This document shows positions 45,230-54,107 of a DNA stretch of 64,000 nucleotides, piece after piece. The stretch is taken from assembly GCF_900103125.1 (NCBI RefSeq), contig NZ_FNJV01000002.1:248001-312000 (forward strand), read 5' to 3'. The notes beneath the pieces are model-generated. The model had not been told where the DNA came from, ran no database searches, and saw only the letters and a list, made by a program, of their open reading frames with translations. The first letter of the stretch is position 1; every line of letters starts with the position of its first letter. The DNA comes from Mucilaginibacter sp. OK268 (lineage in GTDB: Bacteria > Bacteroidota > Bacteroidia > Sphingobacteriales > Sphingobacteriaceae). A program made the position numbers and the translations under genes.

Positions 45230-48200
45230 TTAAAACTTAACCTGTAAACCCAATAAGTAAGTACGTACCGGTGAATAATTACCACGATCTATACCAAAGT
45301 TGGTGCTGCTGTTAGTTGCTTGGGTATTGATAACGCCTGCATTAGTATCAACAGCCTGGTTACCTGAACCACTGCCCACAATTTCAGGGTCTACACCACT
45401 ATATTTGGTAATGGTGATGAGGTTGGCACCAGATAAGTAAACCCTTAACCTGTCAATCCCTACGCTTTTCAGTATCTTAGGATCAAAAGTGTAACCGATT
45501 TGAACATTACGCAAACGCAGGTATGAGCCGTTTTCTACATAATAAGAGTTAGGTACGGTACTGGTACTGAATGAGCCGTCGATCTCCTGTATTGGCGCTT
45601 TAGCATTTGTATGGGTAGGAGTCCATGAGTCATACAACGCGGTTTTGCTTTTTACGCCCAAAAAGTTGGTGTAAAAATCTGTCCACCATTTGGTATCATT
45701 CCAGATTTTGTTACCATAGGAGCCATACCAGAACATATTCAGATCAAAGCGTTTATATGAAAAATCAAGGTTTAAACCACCTGTAAATTTAGGGTTAGGG
45801 TTACCAAGTAATGTACGGTCAGCCGCAGTAATTTTACCATCACCGTTTACATCGGCATATTTAAAACGGCCAGGGGCAGCATCAGACTGATAAGTTCCGC
45901 CAGCTTTTTGGTTAGCAGCATCAATATCGGCCTGTGAGTTCCAGAAACCATCTGTCTTGTAACCGAAGAAGCCACCAACAGGGCCGCCTACCTGGTTCCT
46001 TACGATAAAGCTTCCATTAAATCGACCACTGTTCTGATCAAAATAAGGCTGCCCCAGTGTTACTTTTTTAATAACGTTGTGGTAAGTAGTAAAAGTTAAA
46101 GTAGCGTTCATCTTTAACTCTGACGACAGGTTTTGGTGTGTAGTAATGGCTATATCCACACCGGTATTGTCCATTGCACCTACGTTTGCGTATGGCGCAC
46201 GGGCTGTACCCTGGGTACCTGGCAAGTTTGGATTATATAGCAGGTCGGTAATGCTCTTTTTATAATAATCGGCAGAGATCTCTAACTTCTGGTTAAAGAA
46301 TGTTCCATCAAAACCAACGTTTAAGTTTTTGTCTGATTCCCATTTTGCGTCAGGGTTACCAATTCTGTTTTGAGTAAAACCAGGAACGGTGCTGGTTGAG
46401 GTACCGCTGATATCATAATAAGAGTTGGTTCTGTTACCGGCAAAGGTACTAAAGGCGTTTGGCGGGTCAACGTTATTCTGGTTACCCATAACACCATAAC
46501 CACCCCTGATCTTAAAGTCGTTTATCCAGCTGATACCTTTAAAGAACTCTTCCTGAGATAAACGCCAGCCCGCGCTCACTGCCGGAAACCAGCCATACAC
46601 CTCATTTAAAAACCTGGTTGACCCATCACGACGGATAGTGGCATTTAACAAGTATTTGTCGTTAAATGTATAATCTAAACGAGCGATCAGCGGTGAATAC
46701 AGCCTGTCTCTTTGTAAAAAACTATAGGCTGTTGGTGAACCAGTACCGCTTGATATAGAGGTATAGTTTGGGTCAAATATAAAATAACCGGTGTTGCTTG
46801 CGCCTAAAGCCTGGTAACGGTTTTTAACCACTTCGTTACCTACCAGTAATTTGATATCGTGTTTACCAACAACCTGGTGATAGGTTAAAGTGTTGGTCCA
46901 TGTGTAGCTGTAACCATTGTAAGAATTCTCTGAATAAGAGTTAGTTGTGTTGTTTTCAGAGTTCTCATATTCCGGATAAGTGAAAGAATGGTTATAGTTT
47001 GAATAATATTCACCACCAAATTGCGTACGAATGGTAAAGTGTTTCAGGAAGTCAACCTCGGCGAACACATTACCGAATAGTCGGTTGGTAATGCCGTAGT
47101 TGTTTTGTGTACGTGTTGCAATGGCAACCGGGTTACGGGCATTACCAAGGTTGGCGGTATTTGAACCGGCAAAATTCCCTTTGATGTCATATACCGGGAT
47201 AATAGGTTGCTCGCGGAACGCCATACCGATAGATGAGCCCTCGTCATTTTGATTAATCTGTGGATTTTCAGATATAGCGTAAGAAATGTTTTCGCCTACG
47301 CGGATATGATCAGTAAGGTTGTAGCTGGTGTTTGCCCTTACGGTATAACGTTTAAGATAGGTATTTAGCAAAGTACCTTGTTGGTTAAAATAGTTCATAG
47401 AGAACAGGTAGGCTGCTTTATCTGTAGATCCATTAACATTCAGGTTATGGCTCTGGATAGGTGCCGAACTGAAAATCTCGTGATACCAATCTGTACCTGC
47501 TTTGTTAGCCTTGGTTATGCGGTAAAAGCCTGATGGATCTCCCGAGGTATAAAACGGATTAACGCTATATTTTGACGGATCAACAGCAGGATCACCATCA
47601 TGAATACCAAACGGACCGTTAGGGGCTTTAGTTACAGGATCAAAACCAGCATTAATATAATCAGGCAGCACATTACCATTGGGGCCGTACAGGTTACTGC
47701 TCAGGTCAACAGGAATGCCTTTTAGCCTGGCGGTATTTTGAATAGCCAATGTTCTCAGGCTCATCATTTCGGTAGGATTCAGCAAATCATAAACATTACC
47801 GCCCTTAGGTTGCTGCGTACCATAGTATGCATCATATGAAATATTGGTTTTGCCTTTACCTTTTCTGGTAGTGATGATAATTACACCGTTTGAAGCACGT
47901 GCACCGTAAATAGACGCGGAGCTCGCGTCTTTTAAAACCTGCATGGTTTCAATATCATTCGGGTTAAAGTCATTCACATTGGTGGTAGGTACACCATCAA
48001 CTATATACAAGGGCTGGTTGTTACCAAAGGTATTGGCACCGCGTATTTTTACTGCAGGGGCCTCGCCAGGTTGTCCCGAAGCTACTACGGTAACACCTGC
48101 AGCCTGACCTTGTAATTGATTTTCTACAGATCCTGTTGGTTGCCGGTTCAAAGCAGCAACACTCACTACTGCCACCGCACCAACAAGGTCTTTTTTACGT

Positions 48201-48553
48201 TGTGAGCCGTAACCTGTAACTACAACTTCATTTAAGGAGTTATTGCCGGCTTTAAGCGTAATATTCGGGTTAGTATCTGAGCCAACCGTAATATCCGACG
48301 TTATATAACCGATGTATGAAATGGTAATTACATCGCCCGCTTTAAGTGTAAGCGTAAAATTACCATTCACATCTGTTACAGCTCCTGTAGTAGTCCCTTT
48401 GACTCTTACGGAAGCCCCTACTACGGGCAGTTTGTCATCGCTACCGATAACCTTGCCCTTGTACTTTGTTTGGGCCGTAGCCACTAATGAAGATATGAGG
48501 AAACATAATAGTACCCCCATAAATCTCCCTTTGAGAAGTAAACTTTTAAGCAT
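45230..48553 (-). CDS. SusC/RagA TonB-dependent receptor without STN domain
   Basis: 1,107 residues: signal peptide 1-28 (VLLCFLISSLVATAQ), CarboxypepD_reg-like domain about 30-108 (VVGASVRVKGTTTGAVTDVNG), plug from LNEVVVTGYGSQRKKDLVG to LYIVDGVPTTN, and barrel ending in TYLLGLQVKF. There is no STN domain and no adjacent regulator. The long leader region upstream (48554-49457) contains a repeat array that may take part in control. It forms the outer-membrane channel for an unknown oligomer with the SusD that follows. Confidence 0.94.
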   Translation of the reverse strand: MLKSLLLKGRFMGVLLCFLISSLVATAQTKYKGKVIGSDDKLPVVGASVRVKGTTTGAVTDVNGNFTLTLKAGDVITISYIGYITSDITVGSDTNPNITLKAGNNSLNEVVVTGYGSQRKKDLVGAVAVVSVAALNRQPTGSVENQLQGQAAGVTVVASGQPGEAPAVKIRGANTFGNNQPLYIVDGVPTTNVNDFNPNDIETMQVLKDASSASIYGARASNGVIIITTRKGKGKTNISYDAYYGTQQPKGGNVYDLLNPTEMMSLRTLAIQNTARLKGIPVDLSSNLYGPNGNVLPDYINAGFDPVTKAPNGPFGIHDGDPAVDPSKYSVNPFYTSGDPSGFYRITKANKAGTDWYHEIFSSAPIQSHNLNVNGSTDKAAYLFSMNYFNQQGTLLNTYLKRYTVRANTSYNLTDHIRVGENISYAISENPQINQNDEGSSIGMAFREQPIIPVYDIKGNFAGSNTANLGNARNPVAIATRTQNNYGITNRLFGNVFAEVDFLKHFTIRTQFGGEYYSNYNHSFTYPEYENSENNTTNSYSENSYNGYSYTWTNTLTYHQVVGKHDIKLLVGNEVVKNRYQALGASNTGYFIFDPNYTSISSGTGSPTAYSFLQRDRLYSPLIARLDYTFNDKYLLNATIRRDGSTRFLNEVYGWFPAVSAGWRLSQEEFFKGISWINDFKIRGGYGVMGNQNNVDPPNAFSTFAGNRTNSYYDISGTSTSTVPGFTQNRIGNPDAKWESDKNLNVGFDGTFFNQKLEISADYYKKSITDLLYNPNLPGTQGTARAPYANVGAMDNTGVDIAITTHQNLSSELKMNATLTFTTYHNVIKKVTLGQPYFDQNSGRFNGSFIVRNQVGGPVGGFFGYKTDGFWNSQADIDAANQKAGGTYQSDAAPGRFKYADVNGDGKITAADRTLLGNPNPKFTGGLNLDFSYKRFDLNMFWYGSYGNKIWNDTKWWTDFYTNFLGVKSKTALYDSWTPTHTNAKAPIQEIDGSFSTSTVPNSYYVENGSYLRLRNVQIGYTFDPKILKSVGIDRLRVYLSGANLITITKYSGVDPEIVGSGSGNQAVDTNAGVINTQATNSSTNFGIDRGNYSPVRTYLLGLQVKF

Positions 48554-49457
48554 GATTTTAATTAATTTAGTTAATATATTGGATTTAAGAACTTATTTAA
48601 GACACTGAAAATCAGGCCTTATAAAAGCAATGGTAGAGACATTGCTGCCATATTTTATTATTATTCTCTTTGGCTTAAAAGCAATGGTAGAGACATTGCC
48701 GGCTAATTCGCTTTTAACAAGCAATAACCAGTAATAAATATTATAGGGCTAATGTGTAGGCAATAACCAAATAATGGCCAAAAAATATGAAATACCAACT
48801 ATTGTGTAGGCAATAATGGTCGATTTATCTATCCCTGGTTTAATTGTGAGATAAGCCTTACGGCAATAACCAGAAATAACATAAATACATTGGTACTTTA
48901 CGTATGATTAATTACTTGTGAAGCCTTGACGATTTATCGGATTGATTGTGAGATAAGCCTTTCGGCAATAACCCGGTAAAACAGATATATGATATGTATT
49001 AACGTATAAATAACATCCTATATCTTAAGCCTTCATGTTTATCATCATTAAGTTTTGCAATGTGCGTTATATATAATATCAGGTAATAATTATCTATTTT
49101 GTCGTATAGATAATATTGGTTTGGAGCTAAAGTAATAATAGTGTACGGTTTACACAAGGTATTTCTTTAGAATTACGAATTAATCATTTTAATATATCTA
49201 ATAAGATTTGATATTCGCAATGAAAATACTCTATAATTAACAATTAAGTGGGAATTACAAAGTGATTATTGAATTTTCACAATTAACTATTTACAAATAA
49301 AATTTAGTTAAAGAGATTTCTTCATACTACACAGGATTAAACGAAGGTTACATTCAATACTGATTCAGTTTTTTACCGAAAACAGGAACAGGCCAGAAAC
49401 ATGTATTGCTTCTACCTATCAACCATTTTAAAGTCGTTTTTATCCCCCACACCCCGG
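48554..49457. other. Long gene-free leader region of the fourth SusCD pair
   Basis: About 900 bases with no supported gene. The left part (48617-48980) contains the repeat array described separately; the right part is AT-rich without recognised structure. It should carry the promoter of the SusC operon. Confidence 0.7.
48617..48980. repeat. Degenerate direct-repeat array with about 50-base spacing
   Basis: Two exact 24-base copies begin at 48622 and 48676 (54 apart), each holding the small palindrome GCAATG-N7-CATTGC. A GCAATAACC-type core recurs at 48721, 48760, 48810 (GCAATAATG), 48863 and 48965. TGTGTAGG precedes two of these cores. ATTGTGAGATAAGCCTT precedes the last two, 101 bases apart, with a degraded copy between them near 48915. 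Spacings are about 39-54 bases, or double that. Confidence 0.75.
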
Positions 49458-50174
49458 TTAGTTTTTTAGAATATAGTTTACTATAACCCCAATAATCGCG
49501 GCTGATGAAAAGCTAATCAGCGTTCCAACTAAAATATATTCCGTCTTTTTTTGTTCCCGGTCATCTTTATCACCAAAACGAAGTATGGATTTAGCTGCCA
49601 TTAAAAAACCCAAAGCTGTATATTGATTACTGATAATAAAGGTTAATATCAAAACTCTTTCACATCGTCCAATCCACATACCGGCCTTACTTAAGCCCCC
49701 GGCATTCATACCCGCCTCTTTTTGCCATTTTTCGGTTGCTTTACCAATAGCAATTCCTAACGGACCAATTACCAAATAATAAGACAATACCAATATCCAG
49801 AAATGGGACGAGCTTAAATATTTAATTACCCATGCTGTTGTCAGCTGACAGTTAAAATAAACAGCTATCCAAATCAGGAGAATAACGGCCAAATGCAATA
49901 ACTGATCAAATAAAAAATAAATGAAATTATTGGAACGGTAGCTTTTCCAGATATCTATTACCAGGTGAGTTACCATCACAATCAGCGGAATATACCATTT
50001 ACCCCAGTCCCACAAAAACAGATAGGTTAATATAGTTACCACCAATACATGGTAATACATTTGAGGTGCTTTCTCTTTTTTGCTTTCTTTAGCTTTTACC
50101 CAACTTTGGGGTTGAAACAGAAAATCGCCCAATAGATGCGCCATCAGTAACCGTAATAAAATACCCAATTCCAT
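49458..50174 (-). CDS. DUF3307 multi-pass membrane protein
   Basis: 238 residues with six or more hydrophobic segments. The N-terminal half has the DUF3307 signature: HLLGDFLFQPQSWVKAKES near residue 14, YHVLVVTILTYLFLWDW, and VTHLVIDIWKSY at about 85-96. The second half continues with membrane helices (ILVLSYYLVIGPLGIAIG, FSSAAIIGVIVNYIL). The function of the family is unknown. The start overlaps the stop of the SatD-like gene by one base (TAATG), so the two are translationally coupled, a pairing that suggests a regulator and the membrane protein it controls. Confidence 0.82.
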   Translation of the reverse strand: MELGILLRLLMAHLLGDFLFQPQSWVKAKESKKEKAPQMYYHVLVVTILTYLFLWDWGKWYIPLIVMVTHLVIDIWKSYRSNNFIYFLFDQLLHLAVILLIWIAVYFNCQLTTAWVIKYLSSSHFWILVLSYYLVIGPLGIAIGKATEKWQKEAGMNAGGLSKAGMWIGRCERVLILTFIISNQYTALGFLMAAKSILRFGDKDDREQKKTEYILVGTLISFSSAAIIGVIVNYILKN

Positions 50175-50821
50175 TATTTAAAATATTGCTTTTTTAGATC
50201 CGTGTTTATATAACTAATACCTTTTTCGATTTCCTTCCACTTAGCCGCTCTTAAGCTCTTAGCGATAGCCGGCTGACTCATCTTTAGCTCCTTTGCTATT
50301 TTATCCTGTGTGCTATCTTCTATACTTAATAACTGATAGATGGTTTCTGCCTGATTTATCGTCCAGCCCTTTACAATCATGTTAATATACATTAGTATCA
50401 CCTGGTATGTGCCGGTTTTAGCCTCATCAAAGGTAGTAAGCCTGATGATCTCCTCTTTATCCATTTTGTCGAAGTTTCTACCCGAAAAATGAAAGGCTTC
50501 CCCATCTGAATCCAGAACATTTTTACCAAGATACGCTATTTCACCAATTCCAATCGAAAGCCGGGTACCCAAACGGGTAAGACTATGTTTATCAGAATTC
50601 ATCTTAAACCAACATATCAACCGTATGCATTTGTTTAAAACCTCACCTATGTCATTCACTATAAATTGATAGCTATCCCCTCTAAATATCGCAGCATCCA
50701 GAGGTTGTTTAACCATTGATCTTAATAACCGCTCGGTATCACTAACTAATTTACCCCGTTTTTGATCTGATAACTTGGTAAAGTTTTTAATATCTCCGGT
50801 AACAACTGCATATATCTTCAT
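50174..50821 (-). CDS. SatD-family regulator
   Basis: 215 residues. The N-terminal region (1-125) starts MKIYAVVTGDIKNFTKLSDQ and resembles the SatD family, with a fold reminiscent of nucleotidyl-cyclase domains (FRGDSYQFIV, LGTRLSIGIGEI). The C-terminus (about 155-205) carries a helix-turn-helix (DKIAKELKMSQPAIAKSLRAA). The sequence suggests a ligand-sensing transcription regulator; the ligand is unknown. It is followed without gap by a DUF3307 membrane gene, and its upstream region has four copies of an AT-rich motif that could be its own operator. Confidence 0.78.
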   Translation of the reverse strand: MKIYAVVTGDIKNFTKLSDQKRGKLVSDTERLLRSMVKQPLDAAIFRGDSYQFIVNDIGEVLNKCIRLICWFKMNSDKHSLTRLGTRLSIGIGEIAYLGKNVLDSDGEAFHFSGRNFDKMDKEEIIRLTTFDEAKTGTYQVILMYINMIVKGWTINQAETIYQLLSIEDSTQDKIAKELKMSQPAIAKSLRAAKWKEIEKGISYINTDLKKQYFK

Positions 50822-50843
50822 AACATCTATATTAACATATTAC

Positions 50844-50948
50844 TAAGTTATAACTAATTTTGTTTATATTAAAGTAAAATAACCAATTTAAGTTATATTA
50901 ATATTATATAACCAATTTTAGTTATAGTTTTAAATTATAACTAAATTT
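50844..50948. promoter_or_regulatory. Cluster of four AT-rich operator-like repeats
   Basis: Four related 17-base copies: TAAGTTATAACTAATTT (50844-50860), AACCAATTTAAGTTATA (50881-50897), AACCAATTTTAGTTATA (50910-50926) and AAATTATAACTAAATTT (50932-50948). The first and fourth are inverted relative to the middle two; TTAGTTATA is the shared core. They lie between the SatD-like gene and the divergent NrtR-like gene. Confidence 0.7.
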
Positions 50949-51023
50949 AAGAATGTTCCATCACACAATGAACATCAGCCAAACCACGCTTGACTGCTTT
51001 GTGCATATTAATAACTTTGTAAC

Positions 51024-51710
51024 ATGTCAGCTTCTCAGAACATTAAAGTAGCCGTTGATGCGGTTGTATTTGGATATACTTCAAAAGAAGGTTTATCGGT
51101 ACTCCTGATCAAACGAAAAATTAAACCTTATAAAGATAGCTGGGCCTTACCAGGCGGATTAGTTGGTGACGATGAATCACTCGAGGATGCTATACAGCGG
51201 GAATTAAAGGAAGAAACCAGCATCAGCTTTAATTATCTGGAACAGCTATACAGCTTTGGCAAACCGGGGCGCGATCCACGCAACCGGGTAATATCCATTA
51301 CCTATTATGGCCTGGTAAAACCAGATGCCTTTGAAATTAAAGCAGATACCGATGCCAGTGATGCAGCCTGGTTTAATATCAAAAACCTCCCTCCATTAGC
51401 CTTTGATCATGACCAGATAGTTAATGCGGCCCATGATCGCCTTAAAAGTAAAATGCTTTACCAACCGGTTGGCTTTGAATTACTGGAAGAAAAATTCCCT
51501 TTTTCTGAGCTGGAAAAATTATATATGGCCGTTCTTGATCGCCCTATCGATCGACGCAATTTCAAAAAGAAGATCGTCAAATTTGGCTTTCTGGAAGAAA
51601 CCAATGAGAAACAAGCGCTTGACGGCGCCGGCAGACCAGGAAACCTTTTCCGTTTTAACGAAGAAAAATACTACTTGCTGCAAAAACAAGGGATCAGTTT
51701 TGAGATTTAA
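51024..51710 (+). CDS. nrtR: NrtR-like Nudix-domain transcription regulator of NAD metabolism
   Basis: 228 residues. The N-terminal Nudix domain (about 8-140) holds GLVGDDESLEDAIQRELKEE, a nearly complete Nudix box (GX5EX7REUXEE) with the usual Gly replaced by Ser. The C-terminal part (about 150-228) is a winged-helix domain (FSELEKLYMAVLDRPIDRRN, RRNFKKKIVKFGFLEET). This combination defines NrtR, which represses NAD biosynthesis genes and is released by ADP-ribose-type ligands. It is followed by NadM, NadV and PRPP synthetase, supporting the assignment. A palindrome before nadM is its probable operator. Confidence 0.85.
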   Translation: MSASQNIKVAVDAVVFGYTSKEGLSVLLIKRKIKPYKDSWALPGGLVGDDESLEDAIQRELKEETSISFNYLEQLYSFGKPGRDPRNRVISITYYGLVKPDAFEIKADTDASDAAWFNIKNLPPLAFDHDQIVNAAHDRLKSKMLYQPVGFELLEEKFPFSELEKLYMAVLDRPIDRRNFKKKIVKFGFLEETNEKQALDGAGRPGNLFRFNEEKYYLLQKQGISFEI

Positions 51711-51733
51711 GTCAATAAAAAATAAAAAAATAA

Positions 51734-51764
51734 TTTGCGTATTTAAAACACATATTTATATTTG
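51734..51764 (+). promoter_or_regulatory. Promoter of the nadM-nadV-prs operon
   Basis: TTTG at 51734-51737 and TATATTTG at 51757-51764, separated by exactly 19 bases, match the Bacteroidota consensus TTTG-N19-TAnnTTTG. The start codon of nadM is 22 bases past the -7 box, giving a very short leader. Confidence 0.8.
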
Positions 51765-51780
51765 CGTATAATTAACGCAA
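51762..51780. promoter_or_regulatory. Probable NrtR operator overlapping the -7 box
   Basis: TTGCGT-N7-ACGCAA, a perfect 6+6 palindrome, starts inside the TATATTTG box and ends six bases before the nadM ATG. A related half site (TTGCGTATTTAAAACACA, 51735-51752) starts inside the -33 box. A repressor bound at both would block the polymerase. The link to NrtR is inferred from gene order. Confidence 0.65.
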
Positions 51781-51786
51781 TTAATC

Positions 51787-52683
51787 ATGAAAACAGGAGT
51801 AATAATAGCACGTTTCCAAACACCATACCTGCATGAGGGGCACCGTCAATTAATAAAGCAGGTAAGAGACAGCCACAATAAACTGATCATTCTGCTTGGT
51901 GTTAGCCCAATAACCGGCAGCCGAAAAAATCCGTATGATTATCATACCCGCGAAAAAATGATCAAAAAGGATTATCCGGAGATTATTGTACTGCCGGTAA
52001 GCGATCATCCAAGCGACCGGGTATGGTCCGAAAACCTTGATAATTTACTAAAAAGCGTTTTCCCTTCAGAGCATTTCTGTTTGTATGGCAGCCGGGATAG
52101 CTTTATCCCCTACTACTCAGGCAAATTTGAAACAGTAGAGTTGCCCGAGCATGGCGATTATAATGCCACCGAACTTCGTAAACAATATGCCGACAAAGTA
52201 TTTGACTCCAATGATTTCAGAGCGGGGATATTATATGCTTATTATAATCAGTATACAAAGGTTTACCCTACGGTTGATATAGCCTTGTTTCGCAATAACA
52301 GAACCGAAATACTCCTCGGCAAAAAAGCGGTTAATAACAAATGGCGTTTCATTGGTGGTTTCTCTGATCCTGAGGACGCCGATTATGAAAGCGCCGCCAA
52401 ACGGGAACTAATGGAGGAATGCGGTGAAATGGAGATCACTGAAATGACCTATGAAACCTCTCGCAAAATAAACGACTGGCGCTACCGCAATGAAGCCGAC
52501 AAGATCATCACCTTGCTATTCAGTTGTGATTTCATAGCCGGCTCCCCCGCAGCACAGGATGATATTATCGACCTCGACTGGTTTAAATTATCTGACCTAC
52601 CTCAAATGCTCACCGATGGTTTTATCAGTGATGAACACCATGAGTTGTTTGATTTTATGATTAACAAATACCTAAAAAAATAA
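51787..52683 (+). CDS. nadM: Bifunctional NMN adenylyltransferase / Nudix hydrolase (NadM-Nudix)
   Basis: 298 residues. The N-terminal domain (1-165) is a NadM-type nucleotidyltransferase: GVIIARFQTPYLHEGHRQL with HxGH (residues 16-19) and the ITGSRKNPYD motif (about 43-52) for ATP binding; it joins NMN and ATP to NAD. The C-terminal Nudix domain (about 175-298) has the box residues in AAKRELMEECGE, probably an ADP-ribose pyrophosphatase as in known NadM-Nudix fusions. Both sets of catalytic residues are present. It lies between the regulator and NadV, five bases from NadV, so the operon recycles nicotinamide to NAD. Confidence 0.9.
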   Translation: MKTGVIIARFQTPYLHEGHRQLIKQVRDSHNKLIILLGVSPITGSRKNPYDYHTREKMIKKDYPEIIVLPVSDHPSDRVWSENLDNLLKSVFPSEHFCLYGSRDSFIPYYSGKFETVELPEHGDYNATELRKQYADKVFDSNDFRAGILYAYYNQYTKVYPTVDIALFRNNRTEILLGKKAVNNKWRFIGGFSDPEDADYESAAKRELMEECGEMEITEMTYETSRKINDWRYRNEADKIITLLFSCDFIAGSPAAQDDIIDLDWFKLSDLPQMLTDGFISDEHHELFDFMINKYLKK

Positions 52684-52687
52684 GGCC

Positions 52688-54100
52688 ATGAAACGCGAAA
52701 ATCTGATCCTTTTGGCTGACGCATATAAATACGCCCACCATAAATTTTACTACCCTGGTACCACTCAAATATATAGTTACCTGGAAAGCCGTGGCGGTTG
52801 GTTTGATGAAACCATATTTTTCGGTTTACAATATTTTTTAAAAGAGTACATACAAGGACAAGCATTTACACAACAAGACATTGACGAAGCTGATAGCTTT
52901 TTACAACAAGTATTTGGTCGTGATGATGTATTTAACCGTGCAAAATTTCAATATATCCTGGATAAATATAATGGCCATCTGCCTATAAAAATAAAGGCTG
53001 TCGCCGAAGGTAAAGCCGTGCCAACCGGCAATGTACTCATGACTATCGAAAACACAGATCCTGAATGCTATTGGCTCACCAACTTTTTGGAAACCCTGCT
53101 GATGCAGGTATGGTATCCATGCACCGTGGCCACATTAAGTAACCAGATCAGAAAAGTGATCACGCAATACTACCAGGAAACCGCTACCGATGGCGCCGAA
53201 GCAGGAATTGATTTTGTACTGAACGATTTTGGTTTCCGTGGGGTAAGCAGCGTAGAAAGTGCCAAACTGGGCGGAGCAGCCCATCTCATTAACTTCAGCG
53301 GTAGTGATAACCTGGCTGGTAGCAGCATGGCCATCAATTATTATGATGCTCAGAAAGTTTATGGACTCAGTATACCGGCAACCGAACACAGCATTTGCAC
53401 CCTGCTGGGTAAAGAGGGTGAACTGGAAGTCTTCAGGCACGTATTGAAAAGCTTCCCTACAGGCACCATCGCCTGCGTATCTGACAGCTACAATATCTTC
53501 AGAGCGTGCGAAGAGTATTGGGGTACTGAACTACGGGATGAGATCCTGAACCGCAAAGGCACCCTGGTTATCCGTCCGGATAGCGGCGACCCCATCAGGA
53601 CCCTGCTGGAGATATTTGAGATCCTGTTCAGCAAATTTGGCTACACCGTTAACACCAAAGGCTACAAAGTTTTACCACCGCAATTGCGGGTGATACAGGG
53701 TGATGGGGTTAATTATACCGAGATCAAAAACATCTACAAAACACTAAAAGAAAACGGCATCAGCGCCGAAAACCTGGTGCTGGGAATGGGCGGGGCTTTA
53801 CTGCAAAAAGTCGATCGCGACACCCAAAAATTCGCACTTAAATGCAGCAGCGCTGTGATTAATGGTAAAGAAGTAGCCGTTGAAAAAAGCCCAACCGAAA
53901 TGGACGCGCAAGGCAACATTACCGAAAGTTTCAAAAAAAGCAAAGGCGGGCGTTTGAAACTGGTAAAAATAAACGGCATCTTTAAAACTGTCAAAGAACA
54001 AGACCATATCGAACTGGCCGACCATTTGCAAACCGTATTTGAGAACGGTAAGCTGGTAAATACCATCAATTTTGAACAGGTACGGGCAAATGCCAATTAA
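52688..54100 (+). CDS. nadV: Nicotinamide phosphoribosyltransferase (NAMPT/NadV)
   Basis: 470 residues, the usual length for NAMPT-type enzymes. Signatures: SYLESRGGWFDETIFFGLQY (about 28-47), FGFRGVSSVESAKLGGAAHL (about 180-199), ATEHSICTLLGKEGELEVF, VIRPDSGDP in the phosphate-binding loop (about 296-304), and LGMGGALLQKVDRDTQKFA near the C-terminal third. The enzyme makes NMN from nicotinamide and PRPP. It lies four bases after nadM, and the next gene makes PRPP, its co-substrate. All recognisable active-site segments are intact. Confidence 0.93.
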   Translation: MKRENLILLADAYKYAHHKFYYPGTTQIYSYLESRGGWFDETIFFGLQYFLKEYIQGQAFTQQDIDEADSFLQQVFGRDDVFNRAKFQYILDKYNGHLPIKIKAVAEGKAVPTGNVLMTIENTDPECYWLTNFLETLLMQVWYPCTVATLSNQIRKVITQYYQETATDGAEAGIDFVLNDFGFRGVSSVESAKLGGAAHLINFSGSDNLAGSSMAINYYDAQKVYGLSIPATEHSICTLLGKEGELEVFRHVLKSFPTGTIACVSDSYNIFRACEEYWGTELRDEILNRKGTLVIRPDSGDPIRTLLEIFEILFSKFGYTVNTKGYKVLPPQLRVIQGDGVNYTEIKNIYKTLKENGISAENLVLGMGGALLQKVDRDTQKFALKCSSAVINGKEVAVEKSPTEMDAQGNITESFKKSKGGRLKLVKINGIFKTVKEQDHIELADHLQTVFENGKLVNTINFEQVRANAN

Positions 54101-54107
54101 TATAAAT

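Noticed and set aside
48617..48980. Functional CRISPR array
   Set aside because: Repeats differ between units and spacing ranges from 39 to 54 bases; no cas genes are nearby. A relic cannot be excluded, so it is reported only as a repeat array.
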